11,062 nucleotides of DNA from Pirellulaceae bacterium (GCA_020846515.1 JADLDX010000676.1:1-11062), one strand, 5' to 3'. Positions 1 to 7,543 are shown, counted from the first letter of the stretch. Numbers and translations are program-made. Notes: generated from the sequence alone by a model not told the origin.

Positions 1-120
1 GTCCTGGTCAGTGTAGACAAGCACATTCAAGCCAGCCATTAACCGGCGGCTCTCGAGATGCTCCAACGTTAAGCGAACGTGGGTCCGTCGCTTTCTACGT
101 CCAAAGCCAGGTCGATTCAT
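1..120 (-). CDS. N-terminus of a planctomycete exported protein with LEPR-XLL-like leader (partial)
   Basis: Reading leftwards from an ATG at 118-120 there are 40 codons without a stop before the window edge. The peptide begins with a very basic stretch (MNRPGFGRRKRRTHVR, residues 1-16) and continues LTLEHLESRRLMAG (17-30), then NVLVYTDQD. The motif LExLExRRLxAG just after an Arg/Lys-rich start is typical of large secreted or surface planctomycete proteins (LEPR-XLL-type leaders), where it precedes long repetitive, dockerin, cadherin or SdrD-B-like regions. The tail VYTDQD could be the start of such a repeat, but too little is present to tell. An AGGAG lies 9 nt upstream of this ATG. An in-frame ATG at 126 is only 3 nt from that AGGAG, so 120 is preferred. 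In-frame stops further upstream (133-135, 154-156) limit the start to these two codons. Function beyond probable export is unknown. Confidence 0.7.
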   Translation of the reverse strand, partial: MNRPGFGRRKRRTHVRLTLEHLESRRLMAGLNVLVYTDQD

Positions 121-488
121 CTGCATTGGCTCCTACGACCAATCGGTCGCAGTCTATCGCTGAGGGGCTTCTGTATGTACGACAAGGTGTGCACGCTGGA
201 GCTTGGCGAAGTCATCCGACCCGCTACTCCGCCCGTTGTCCAGGATGTAAGCACATGGAGATGAGCTAACGTCCCCAAAAAAACGGTGACTTTTTTCGAC
301 CCAATACGGCTGGTCACAGCTGATGTATTCATCATTACTGTACCAGACCACCAAGGCCCAGGGGAAGTGTTTGGTTGCTAAGATTTAGCGAATCGCCCTG
401 GCGGCCGCGAGACTCGACCATTTTTGCGACGCCCAGCGTGGGCCTCGCGAGACTCTCGTTCACGACAGAGCACCCAGGACCCATTTCC
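121..488. other. Divergent intergenic region between the leader-peptide gene and the Nudix gene
   Basis: No convincing gene is seen here. The short open frames lack recognisable motifs. The stretch must hold promoters for both diverging genes, but I find no clear -35/-10 pair. Visible structures are an A7 run (277-283) facing a T6 run (291-296) around a 7-nt loop, a perfect small palindrome GCTAA-gat-TTAGC at 377-389, and a direct repeat CGCGAGACTC at 406-415 and 446-455. A TTG at 375 could extend the Nudix frame upstream and has a GGGGAAG before it. The added residues do not resemble a Nudix domain, so I treat 375-488 as non-coding. Confidence 0.5.
130..134 (-). promoter_or_regulatory. Ribosome binding site of the leftmost minus-strand gene
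   Basis: On the minus strand AGGAG occupies 130-134, nine bases before the ATG at 118-120. It decides between two nearby in-frame ATG codons (120 and 126) in favour of the one at 120. Confidence 0.55.
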
Positions 489-1022
489 ATGGAAGATGAT
501 AACGATTTCGAAATCTCCTCTGAACTTTTGTTGACAGCCTCACGATTTCGCGTCGAACGTGTGACCCAGACGTTTCCCGATGGGACGGCGTTCACCCGCG
601 AGATCATCCAACATCCGGGAGCGGTGGTGGTGCTGCCGCTGCTAGAGGACGGCCGAGTCTGCTTGATCCGCAATTACCGCATCGCCGTGCGACAATGGTT
701 ATTTGAATTGCCGGCCGGCACCCTGGAACCCAACGAACCGCCCATCGAAACGGCCCGCCGCGAACTGCTGGAAGAAACGGGTTATCGCTGCGATGTTATA
801 AAACCACTCTGCGGTTTTTTTATGTCGCCAGGGATTCTCAATGAGCGGATGCATGCGTTTGTGGCCACCGGACTGGTCGATGGCCAAGCCGAACGAGAGC
901 CCGGCGAGCAAATCAGCAATTACCTGGCTACGCCCGACGAGGTCGATCGATTGCTGTCGACCGGCCAGATCCAGGACGCCAAAAGCATCGCCGCCTGGCT
1001 TTACCATCAACGTTTTCACTAA
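489..1022 (+). CDS. Nudix hydrolase, ADP-ribose pyrophosphatase type
   Basis: A protein of 177 residues counted from the ATG at 489. It contains a complete Nudix box (residues 77-99, GTLEPNE...RELLEETGY) matching Gx5Ex7REUxEExGU. The Arg-Glu and Glu-Glu pairs (91-92, 95-96) should bind the catalytic Mg2+. The segment before it (WLFELPAG) and an SPG motif about 15 residues after the box are features of the ADP-ribose/nucleoside-diphosphate-sugar pyrophosphatase subfamily (NudF-like). Members hydrolyse ADP-ribose to AMP and ribose 5-phosphate in the cytoplasm, clearing a reactive NAD breakdown product. The length fits that family. AGGA at 476-479 lies 9 nt before this ATG. A TTG at 375 would add 38 residues without family resemblance. 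The gene ends 23 bp before a palindromic repeat array and faces the histidine kinase gene tail to tail. The exact substrate cannot be fixed from sequence. Confidence 0.9.
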   Translation: MEDDNDFEISSELLLTASRFRVERVTQTFPDGTAFTREIIQHPGAVVVLPLLEDGRVCLIRNYRIAVRQWLFELPAGTLEPNEPPIETARRELLEETGYRCDVIKPLCGFFMSPGILNERMHAFVATGLVDGQAEREPGEQISNYLATPDEVDRLLSTGQIQDAKSIAAWLYHQRFH

Positions 1023-1044
1023 ACCGTAGCCACACGCTAGAACC

Positions 1045-1193
1045 GTAGCCACCCGTCGCCAGACGGTGGAGACGTAGCCACCCGTCGCCAGACGGTGGAG
1101 ACGTTACAGGTGACTCTCCACCGCTTGGCAGCCGTAGCCACCCGTCGCCAGACGGTGGAGGCGTTACAGGTGACTCTCCACCGCTTGGCAGCG
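1045..1193. repeat. Tandem palindromic repeat: two 60-bp units plus a 29-bp partial unit
   Basis: A 29-bp copy beginning GTAGCCACCCGTCGCCAGAC (1045-1073) is followed by two adjacent 60-bp units, 1074-1133 and 1134-1193. These differ from each other at only two positions (A/G at unit position 28 and C/G at the last base). A degenerate start of another copy lies at 1024-1042, and a diverged inverted echo (GATGGCTAC) at 1211-1219. Each unit can fold. CCACCCGTC pairs with GACGGTGG around a 4-base loop with one bulge. In unit one CGGTGGAGA pairs with TCTCCACCG across 13 nt, and in unit two CCACCGC pairs with GCGGTGG. The array sits exactly between convergent genes. It may be a REP-like dispersed element that also acts as a two-way terminator; this is inference. 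Confidence 0.8.
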
Positions 1194-1197
1194 GTGG
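1178..1197. terminator. Perfect 7-bp hairpin between convergent genes, possible two-way terminator
   Basis: CCACCGC (1178-1184), a 6-base loop TTGGCA, and GCGGTGG (1191-1197) form a perfect GC-rich stem at the end of the repeat array. It lies about 20 bp beyond the stop of the histidine kinase. There is no U-tract on either side, so a classical intrinsic terminator is not proven. Confidence 0.25.
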
Positions 1198-1218
1198 CTT
1201 CGGTGGCAGCGATGGCTA

Positions 1219-3279
1219 CTAGCGACCGCCGATAAGGTCGTCGTCGAAAACGTTTACCAGCGTCTGCGACGGCGAAGCGGCTTGCGCGACGGGCAGGCGC
1301 AACTGGAAGGTCGTGCCTTGGCCAATGATGGAATTCAAATGAATCGAGCCGTGATGTCGCTCCATTACCTTGTGCGCGATGGCCAAACCTTGGCCAGTGC
1401 CTTTGCCTACCGGCTTGGTGGTAAAGAACGGATCATAGATGCGACTGCGAATCGATTCCGGGATACCGGGCCCATTGTCTTCAATTTCAATCTCAACCAT
1501 CTCATGGCCGGCCTCCCAGGGCTGATCAAGCTGGGTAGCTTGGCTGGCCAACTCTGACGGGCTTGAGTGCGTGCTTCTGACTAGTCGCGTGCGAACGACA
1601 ATCCGCCCTCGTCCAGCTGGTAATTGATGGACGATCTCCCCAATCGCGTGAGCCGCATTGACGACCAGGTTGATAATCACTTGATTCAATTCGACCGGAT
1701 GGCACTGAACTTTCGAAACCTCGTCGGAAAACTCGGTAACAACTTCGGCCACGTACTTCCATTCGTTCCGACAGACGGTCAACGTTTGCTGAATGGACTC
1801 ATGCAGGTCGATGCTGACCATTTGGCCAGTGCCCGGGTGCGAAAACTCCTTCATGGCTCGCGTGATACTGCTGATGCGGTGCATTCCCTCGCGCGACTGT
1901 TGAATGGCCTTGGGGATCTCGCCTGTGATGCGTTTGAAGCTGGTACTATCGAGCTTCATGCGTACTTTCTCCTGAGAAGTTACTCGACGACTATTGGACG
2001 GATCGAGTGTCTCGTTCATCCACCCCATGAGACTTTCGATTTGCTGGAATGCCTTCTCCAAAAAGCACAGATTATCCCCGACGAATTGGCTGGGCGAGTT
2101 GATTTCATGCGCGATACCGGCCGCCAATTGACCGATCGATTCCATTTTTTGCGAATGCAGTTGCTGCATTGCCTGTTGCTTGCGATCCATGATGTCGCGT
2201 AGGAAAATGTGAATACAAAATTGCTCCTGAGAACCAATCAGGTTCCAAGAGGCTTCGACGTAGAAGGGCTTGCCGCCGGACGTTTGGCAAAGGGTCTCGA
2301 TCAGCGAGGTGGCGCAGGGCGAATCGCCGTCGCGGAAATGAGCGCGAAACTCTAAGGCTTTTTTGATGGCGTCGATCAATTCATTTAGCGCGAGCAATTC
2401 TGCACACGATTTCCCCACAACCTGCCCTGCGTTCCAGCCGGTCAACTGCTCAGCTCGTCGGCTCCAATCCACAATGTTCAATTGGCGATCGAGACTAAGG
2501 TAGGCATCGTAAGCCGTATCAATGATCGTCTGCAGACGCGACTGACTGGCCTGCAGAAGATGACGACCGTGCTCCAACTCATGCGTTTTGCGATGGACTT
2601 CGTTCTCAACTCCCTGCTTATTCAACGATAACTGCACCCATTGGTCCGCCGCCCTCCACATTTCCTTGCGACTCTGAGTAATGGCGGCGATGAGCACAAT
2701 GTCCTCAAAGACGATCCAACCCGTGTGCTCAAGCCAGCGCCAGGCTTGAACCTGCGTTAGTCCAAAAATCGATTGAGGCCACAGAAAACTCCGCAGGCCA
2801 TGGTCCAGGATCACCAACGCGGTGGCTAGTAGTACAACGCGTATATTGCGGTAGCGAGCCAAAAAAGCCAGCGAACCAAAGATATGAAAGTGCGTCTCGA
2901 TACGGCCGCCAGTTAAGTGGATCAGTAGCACCGACATCATGACTTGGGCTATGGCGATGACATACGCATTGCTGGCGCGACCCGGGGCAGTTGTGGATAG
3001 ATACCAAACCAAACCCGCTAACGTACCGCCGATCAACAGCGCCGCCCAGACGTGAAGATGAACTGTGCCTGTACCACCAATCCAAGTCATCGGGGTGAAG
3101 ACCAGCGCCGCGATAAGGGCGGCTGCGAACTGCGCCAACATTACCCATCGGAACAGGCGATCCGTGCTGGCGGCCAGTTCACGCTCGCGCGCATAAAACC
3201 GCTGGTGAGTCATTTCCGTGACGTTCAGACGAAGTTCCCCCGAAAATGGAAATTCATCGATTTGTTCCAGCAGGTCCAT
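1219..3279 (-). CDS. Membrane-bound PAS sensor histidine kinase
   Basis: Counted from the ATG at 3277-3279 the protein has 686 residues. An N-terminal membrane sensor of about five or six helices (roughly 43-63, 75-95, 105-123, 133-166, 187-201) includes HFHIFGSLAFLARYR with clustered His at 130, 132 and 160. A short coiled linker follows, then a PAS domain (about 247-366) and a HisKA domain with the phospho-acceptor His391 in AGIAHEINSPSQFVGDN. The ATPase domain has an N-box (NLVVNAAHA, Asn541), a G1 box (EDNGPGI, Asp601) and a G2 box (GKGTGQGL). There is no receiver domain, so it should phosphorylate a separate regulator, which is not in this window. About 30 extra residues lie between the N and G1 boxes. 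An in-frame ATG at 3321 would overlap the RedB-like gene by 26 nt. Neither start has a good Shine-Dalgarno; 3279 is chosen because the overlapping bases encode the conserved RedB-type C-terminus. It is probably co-transcribed with that gene. Confidence 0.9.
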   Translation of the reverse strand: MDLLEQIDEFPFSGELRLNVTEMTHQRFYARERELAASTDRLFRWVMLAQFAAALIAALVFTPMTWIGGTGTVHLHVWAALLIGGTLAGLVWYLSTTAPGRASNAYVIAIAQVMMSVLLIHLTGGRIETHFHIFGSLAFLARYRNIRVVLLATALVILDHGLRSFLWPQSIFGLTQVQAWRWLEHTGWIVFEDIVLIAAITQSRKEMWRAADQWVQLSLNKQGVENEVHRKTHELEHGRHLLQASQSRLQTIIDTAYDAYLSLDRQLNIVDWSRRAEQLTGWNAGQVVGKSCAELLALNELIDAIKKALEFRAHFRDGDSPCATSLIETLCQTSGGKPFYVEASWNLIGSQEQFCIHIFLRDIMDRKQQAMQQLHSQKMESIGQLAAGIAHEINSPSQFVGDNLCFLEKAFQQIESLMGWMNETLDPSNSRRVTSQEKVRMKLDSTSFKRITGEIPKAIQQSREGMHRISSITRAMKEFSHPGTGQMVSIDLHESIQQTLTVCRNEWKYVAEVVTEFSDEVSKVQCHPVELNQVIINLVVNAAHAIGEIVHQLPAGRGRIVVRTRLVRSTHSSPSELASQATQLDQPWEAGHEMVEIEIEDNGPGIPESIRSRIYDPFFTTKPVGKGTGQGLAIAHKVMERHHGSIHLNSIIGQGTTFQLRLPVAQAASPSQTLVNVFDDDLIGGR

Positions 3280-3295
3280 TTTGCGCTCGTACCGC

Positions 3296-3895
3296 TTAGG
3301 GATTCTGTAAAGGACAACCATAAACCGGAGCAGTCTTTTGTCCTGGAGACAGCTCGCAAACGAGTTGCGCCAAAGAGTTCAAGCCTGCACTAGGACCCGC
3401 ATGGCCGCGACCGTTGGTCAGGCCGCCATCGAATAGCTTGCTTCCATGTCGATCGAACGCGAAGAAATGCCCAGATGTTTTAGCTCCGAACAACTTAGCC
3501 TCCTGGCCGCCCACATCGACATGAGCCTGAAAGAATGGCTCGCCAGCCACGAAGCTCCAGTGTCCATGCTGCTGCCACTGGGGCGACATTTCTTCAGGGA
3601 TTACGAATACCACCTCAACACGCCACGCAACTTCATACTCGCTGGCGAAGCTCAACAATTCATCCATGGCCACCCTCGTGCATGGACATAATGGATGCAC
3701 GAACAGCACGGCCGTCAGCGTCTGGTCCGACAAAGTCAGACTTGACTGACCTGGCCATTGCTGGGTAGCCGAGGTGGGTTTTCCGGGTTCATAGGTGTGC
3801 GCGGCCAAGGCCGCCAGGCCACCACCAGCCATGCCGATCGCCATAGCGACCACCAGCCAGCGTAGGCATGTCCTGCGCGAGTCGTTAGAGAACAT
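3296..3895 (-). CDS. RedB-like membrane-anchored thioredoxin-fold protein
   Basis: From the ATG at 3893-3895 this is a 199-residue protein with one N-terminal hydrophobic segment (about residues 10-32, CLRWLVVAMAIGMAGGGLAA). This should anchor it in the membrane with the rest outside the cytoplasm. The domain carries FVHPLCPCTR with a Cys-Pro-Cys pair (Cys70, Cys72), TSGHFFAFD, GGLTNGRGHAG (His165), and a C-terminal PVYGCPL with a further Cys194. I recognise this combination from proteins annotated RedB in planctomycetes, thioredoxin-like proteins of unproven function. A role in thiol or metal redox chemistry is plausible from the CxC pair but is inference. The frame stays open up to an ATG at 4012, but the extra 39 residues look non-coding. 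The histidine kinase starts 16 nt after its stop, suggesting a two-gene operon. Confidence 0.8.
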   Translation of the reverse strand: MFSNDSRRTCLRWLVVAMAIGMAGGGLAALAAHTYEPGKPTSATQQWPGQSSLTLSDQTLTAVLFVHPLCPCTRVAMDELLSFASEYEVAWRVEVVFVIPEEMSPQWQQHGHWSFVAGEPFFQAHVDVGGQEAKLFGAKTSGHFFAFDRHGSKLFDGGLTNGRGHAGPSAGLNSLAQLVCELSPGQKTAPVYGCPLQNP

Positions 3896-4354
3896 AGTGA
3901 TGTACGTAGTGACGGAGAAACGAAAACGGAGAGAAAACGAAGGCGGAAAGCGATCTTCGACTGCTTCTCTCTGGAGGACACCGATGCAAGGGGTATCACT
4001 CGTCACTACCATTGAGACGCTAGGTACAGGTTTAGAAATGTTGGCCGCAGATCGAAAATGTCAACCTGCGCCGGGCGATTTCACCCAAAACATGAGCGGC
4101 AAATTCGCGTTTACCCCCCCAGCCTGGCCCCAGACAGGATTAAACCGCCGCCTGACTGCAATCATTTTGGCTTTCAATTGGGATTCGTGAGATTGGATGT
4201 CCGTCGCCATCGAGTCGGGATGCAGCCGTTTTTATTTCCTCAAAGGCTGCTCGGGCCGAGGCCGCGGCGCCCCTTCCGGACGGCCCAGCCCAAATGCGTT
4301 CGTAAAGGTTTGCAAATCAAGCACTTGCGACGCTGGCTTTGAATGCCTGGGCAA

Positions 4355-4383
4355 TTGGCAACTAAGGGCTTTTTTGGTACCAT
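4355..4383 (+). promoter_or_regulatory. Candidate sigma-70-type promoter of gyrA
   Basis: TTGGCA (4355-4360, 5 of 6 to the -35 consensus) is followed after exactly 17 bp by TACCAT (4378-4383, 4 of 6 to -10). A TG one base before the hexamer makes an extended -10. The spacer contains a T6 run. Transcription would begin near 4390, giving a leader of about 85 nt before the gyrA start. Prediction only. Confidence 0.4.
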
Positions 4384-4389
4384 TTGACT

Positions 4390-4451
4390 CCTGAGTTCAG
4401 GGGCCTACCTCCAGCGTCCTGAGTCTCAGAACCCATCATGGGCGGCATGCC
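4390..4451 (+). promoter_or_regulatory. Cluster of four short perfect palindromes in the gyrA leader
   Basis: Four palindromes lie between the predicted transcription start and gyrA: CCTGA-gt-TCAGG (4390-4401), CTGAG-t-CTCAG (4419-4429), CCCAT-c-ATGGG (4432-4442) and GGCATGCC (4444-4451). The first two share the direct repeat CCTGAGT, 28 bp apart. They could be operator half-sites or small leader hairpins. No known factor is assigned. Confidence 0.3.
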
Positions 4452-4475
4452 TCTTGCAATGGAAAGAACCTCGCT

Positions 4476-7328
4476 TTGGCCGATCTGCCTCCCGAAAATG
4501 ACGGACCGACCCTGCCGGCCGATGGTGCCGACAATACGCGGTTGATCATGCTGCCGATTGAAGACGAACTGCGTCAAAGCTATCTGACTTATGCGATGAG
4601 CGTAATTGTCAGCCGCGCTTTGCCCGACGTTCGCGACGGACTCAAGCCATCGCAGCGACGCATCCTCGTGGCGATGAACGATTTGAACCTCTCGCCGGGC
4701 TCCCATCGCGTCAAGTGCGCCAAGATCTCAGGCGATACCAGCGGCAACTATCACCCGCACGGTGAAGCGGTCATCTATCCGACGCTGGTACGCATGGCCC
4801 AAGAATGGAACATGCGGCATGTGCTGATCGACAAGCAAGGGAACTTCGGCTCCATCGCCGGCTTGCCGCCAGCGGCCATGCGATATACCGAAGCCCGCCT
4901 GAGCCCTGCAGCGGCCATGTTGCTGGACGACCTCAAGCTCGATACGGTCGACTATGTGCCGACCTACGACGAAACGCGGAAAGAACCTGTCGTCCTGCCG
5001 TCGAAATTCCCGAACCTGCTGATCAACGGCGCCACCGGCATCGCCGTCGGTATGGCCACCAGCATCCCGCCGCACACCTGGCGCGAGATCTGCACCGGTA
5101 TCATTCGTGTCATCGATGATCCCGACGTGACAATCGACGAACTGATCGAGATTGTGCCCGGGCCCGATTTTCCAACCGGCGGCATCATCTGCGGACGATA
5201 CGGCATTCACCAAGGCTATCGCACCGGCCGCAGCACGATCGTGATCCGGGCTCGCGCCAAGATCGAAACCGTCAAGAACCGTGCCCGCATCGTCGTCTCC
5301 GAGATTCCGTTCCAGCAATTCCGCGATCGCGTCATCGAACGCATCGCCGCCCTGGTCAGCAGTGAAAAGATCAAAGGCATTTCCGGCATTCGGGACGAAA
5401 GCGATTTGAAGGAACCGGTGCGGTTGGTCATTGAAATCAAAAACAATGCCGACCCCGAAGTAGTGCTCAATCAACTCTATCAGTTCTCGCCCCTCCAAGA
5501 CTCGTTCTCGATCATCTTCCTGGCGCTGGTCGATGGCAAGCCACGCGAACTGACGCTCAAAGAGATGATGCAGGAGTTCGTCCGGCATCGCATCACTGTC
5601 ATTCGACGTCGCACTCAGTTTTTGCTTGACCGAGCGCGTCGTCGCAAGCACACCGTCGAAGGTTTGCTGCTGGCGTTGGCCGATATCGACGAGATCATTC
5701 GCATCATCCGCACCAGTTCGACTCAAGCCGAAGCCAAAGAACGCTTGATGGGCGTCGAAGTTCCGGCTTCGATGATGGAACGCGCCTTGGGTGAACGCGG
5801 CTACGCCGACTTCCAGCGCGATCGCGGTGCCTCAAACGTTTACTCGCTGACCAGCGTTCAGACCGACGCCATCCTGGCCATGCGACTGGGACAACTGGTC
5901 AACCTGGAACAAGATAAACTGGTCGAAGAGCACTCCGCCTTGCTCGACGAGATTGCCGGATATTTGGAAATCTTGTCCGATCCAAAAAACATCACCGACA
6001 TCATCAAAGGTGAACTGGAAGAGATCATGCGCCGCTTCGGCGATGATCGTCGTACCGAAATTAGCGGTGAAGAACTCGGCAACTACAATCTCGAAGATCT
6101 GATCACCGAAGAAACCATGGTGGTCACGATCAGTCACAATGGATACATCAAACGTATCCCAGCGACCACCTATCGCGCCCAACGCCGCGGTGGCAAAGGC
6201 ATCACCGGTGCCAAGACCGAGGAAGAGGATCCGATCGAGCACTTGTTTGTCGCTAGCACCCATGCCTACCTGCTGTTCTTTACCAGTCAGGGTCAGGTCT
6301 ATTGGCAAAAGGTCTACGACATACCCCAGCTCAGCCGCGAGAGCCGAGGCCGCGCGCTGGTCAACTTGCTGAACCTGGCTCCGGAAGAAAAAATCGCCGA
6401 GTGCGTCTCGGTGCGCGACTTTAACTTGCCCGGTCACTTCCTGGTCATGGCGACCAAGAAGGGGCTCGTCAAGAAGACGCCACTGGATGCCTACAGTCGC
6501 CCCAAGAAAGGCGGCATCATCGCCATCAAACTCAAAGAAGACGATGCGTTGGTCGATGTGGTCGTCACCAAGCCGAACGATCAACTGCTTCTGGCCACCG
6601 CCGACGGCAAAGCCATTCGCTTTGCTGAAACCGACGCGCGCTCCATGGGCCGTAATACTTCCGGCGTCAAGGGAATTCGACTGCGCAAAAATGATGAACT
6701 GGTCGGCATGGTGGTCGCCGACCCCGAAGCGACTCTGCTGACCGTATGCGAACAGGGCTACGGCAAACGCACCTGGTTCGGCGCCGGCGAAGTCTTGGCT
6801 CCCATGCCGGAAACCGAAGAGGGCGAAGATGCCGACGGAGCAGTGGCTGACGGAGCGGCATCGGAAACGGTCGCGGAAACGCCCGATGTAGAAGCAGCGG
6901 AAAGCGAAGCACCCGAGAGTGAAGCCGCCGAGGACCGTTCCAGCTCTAACTCGTATCGCACGCAGCGACGCGGTGGCTCGGGTCTGATCGACATCAAGAC
7001 CAGCAAACGCAACGGGCGCGTGATCGGTATCGTACCGGTGACCAGCGACGATGAACTGCTGATGATGACCACGCGGGGCAAGATCCAGCGTGTAGCGGCC
7101 AACGAAATCAACATCATCGGCCGGAACACGCAAGGCGTGAAGATCATGCGCTTGGATGAAGGCGATACGCTGGCCGCGATCGTCAAGGTCCCCAAGGAGG
7201 ACGAAACAGCCGTGGCCGCAGCGGCTGCCGCGCTGCCGCCGATCGTCGCGTCCCTTCCGCCTGAGATCGAAATGAACGCCGCCGAACCTGCCACGGAGGA
7301 AGAACCATCGAACGACGAAGAAGAATAG
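4476..7328 (+). CDS. gyrA: DNA gyrase subunit A
   Basis: A 950-residue GyrA, longer than the usual 800-900. It forms A2B2 with GyrB and introduces negative supercoils. The breakage-reunion domain opens with [28 protein letters not shown] (split: start about residue 35) and holds the catalytic Tyr137 in [10 protein letters not shown]. The C-terminal pinwheel begins near 545 and has a perfect GyrA box QRRGGKG (569-575), separating it from ParC. An acidic low-complexity insert (about 771-826) is followed by QRRGGSG (830-836), and an acidic tail ends [10 protein letters not shown]. In the quinolone region [10 protein letters not shown] (93-102), Ala98 and Pro102 sit where E. coli has Ser83 and Asp87. 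The start is a TTG with GGAAAG about 9 nt upstream; an in-frame ATG at 4548 is the alternative and would remove a variable N-terminus. GyrB is not in this window. Confidence 0.97.
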   Translation: MADLPPENDGPTLPADGADNTRLIMLPIEDELRQSYLTYAMSVIVSRALPDVRDGLKPSQRRILVAMNDLNLSPGSHRVKCAKISGDTSGNYHPHGEAVIYPTLVRMAQEWNMRHVLIDKQGNFGSIAGLPPAAMRYTEARLSPAAAMLLDDLKLDTVDYVPTYDETRKEPVVLPSKFPNLLINGATGIAVGMATSIPPHTWREICTGIIRVIDDPDVTIDELIEIVPGPDFPTGGIICGRYGIHQGYRTGRSTIVIRARAKIETVKNRARIVVSEIPFQQFRDRVIERIAALVSSEKIKGISGIRDESDLKEPVRLVIEIKNNADPEVVLNQLYQFSPLQDSFSIIFLALVDGKPRELTLKEMMQEFVRHRITVIRRRTQFLLDRARRRKHTVEGLLLALADIDEIIRIIRTSSTQAEAKERLMGVEVPASMMERALGERGYADFQRDRGASNVYSLTSVQTDAILAMRLGQLVNLEQDKLVEEHSALLDEIAGYLEILSDPKNITDIIKGELEEIMRRFGDDRRTEISGEELGNYNLEDLITEETMVVTISHNGYIKRIPATTYRAQRRGGKGITGAKTEEEDPIEHLFVASTHAYLLFFTSQGQVYWQKVYDIPQLSRESRGRALVNLLNLAPEEKIAECVSVRDFNLPGHFLVMATKKGLVKKTPLDAYSRPKKGGIIAIKLKEDDALVDVVVTKPNDQLLLATADGKAIRFAETDARSMGRNTSGVKGIRLRKNDELVGMVVADPEATLLTVCEQGYGKRTWFGAGEVLAPMPETEEGEDADGAVADGAASETVAETPDVEAAESEAPESEAAEDRSSSNSYRTQRRGGSGLIDIKTSKRNGRVIGIVPVTSDDELLMMTTRGKIQRVAANEINIIGRNTQGVKIMRLDEGDTLAAIVKVPKEDETAVAAAAAALPPIVASLPPEIEMNAAEPATEEEPSNDEEE

Positions 7329-7389
7329 GCGACGACAAATACCCTAACTGGCCTACTAGTGCGATACACTGTGCGATACCCAGTGCAAT

Positions 7390-7418
7390 AGCCGGCCACG
7401 CGGGCTCGCCGGTCGGCT
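7390..7418 (+). terminator. Stem-loop downstream of gyrA, possible terminator
   Basis: AGCCGGCC (7390-7397) can pair with GGTCGGCT (7411-7418), 8 bp with one G-T pair, and a small inner stem GCG-ggct-CGC sits in the loop. It is followed by GATTTGCT, a weak T-rich stretch, so termination efficiency is doubtful. A direct repeat GTGCGATAC lies just upstream (about 7360-7379). Confidence 0.35.
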
Positions 7419-7422
7419 GATT

Positions 7423-7431
7423 TGCTATAAC
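7423..7431 (+). promoter_or_regulatory. Candidate extended -10 promoter for the isomerase-thiS-thiG-hisH operon
   Basis: TGCTATAAC matches an extended -10 (TGnTATAAT, with a C for the final T). No good -35 lies 17 bp upstream, where the gyrA hairpin sits. It would give a leader of about 105 nt before the ATG at 7544. I see no clear TPP riboswitch in that leader. Confidence 0.25.
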
Positions 7432-7543
7432 GTTAGCGTTGAATTGTTTCGATTGAACCGTCTCGAACGCACCGTTTAACCAAAACCCCTAGTCCTTTCC
7501 CTCTACGACCCAGGCATACCCTTTCACATTTGGAGAACTCTTC

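Larger units (their letters stand above)
3896..4475. other. 580-bp divergent intergenic region between RedB-like gene and gyrA
   Basis: I see no credible gene; the open frames here have no domain motifs. It contains a perfect 9-bp inverted repeat GTAGTGACG (3906-3914) / CGTCACTAC (4001-4009), an imperfect purine-rich tandem (CGGAGAAACGAAAA then CGGAGAGAAAACGAA, about 3914-3944), and a C7 run near 4114-4120. A GC-rich stem can form from GGCT-gctc-GGGCCG (4244-4257) with CGGCCCAGCC (4281-4290). The candidate gyrA promoter and leader lie at the right end. The RedB-like gene must be transcribed leftwards from here, but I cannot place its promoter. Confidence 0.5.

Noticed and set aside
121..354. 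Transposase remnant on the minus strand
   Set aside because: The peptide fragments contain an isolated VLDNG-like stretch in only one frame and no DDE context, with stops nearby.
375..488. TTG-initiated 38-residue extension of the Nudix protein
   Set aside because: The residues do not resemble a Nudix N-terminus, and an ATG at 489 with AGGA at proper distance gives the normal family length.
1045..1193. CRISPR array
   Set aside because: There are only two to three units with identical, not variable, sequence between the repeated cores, and no cas genes are present.
1624..2202. Plus-strand 192-codon frame inside the histidine kinase gene
   Set aside because: It lies wholly opposite the HisKA/PAS region, whose motifs are intact on the minus strand, and has no recognisable content.
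3896..4012. 39-residue extension of the RedB-like protein up to an ATG at 4012
   Set aside because: It would place a long non-hydrophobic, Arg/Phe-rich stretch before the membrane anchor. The ATG at 3895 gives the expected short start before the hydrophobic segment.
4058..4394. Small plus-strand open frames upstream of gyrA
   Set aside because: They have no ribosome site, no motif and an odd composition rich in Arg and Pro. The last one overlaps the predicted gyrA promoter.
4728..7133. Long minus-strand open frames opposite gyrA (433 and 332 codons)
   Set aside because: They are mirror frames of a certain gyrA with strong codon bias. Their translations show no domain motifs and no ribosome sites.
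7432..7543. TPP riboswitch before the thiS-thiG operon
   Set aside because: I could not find the conserved THI-box core (CUGAGA...ACCUGAUCUGG-like) in the leader of the operon.
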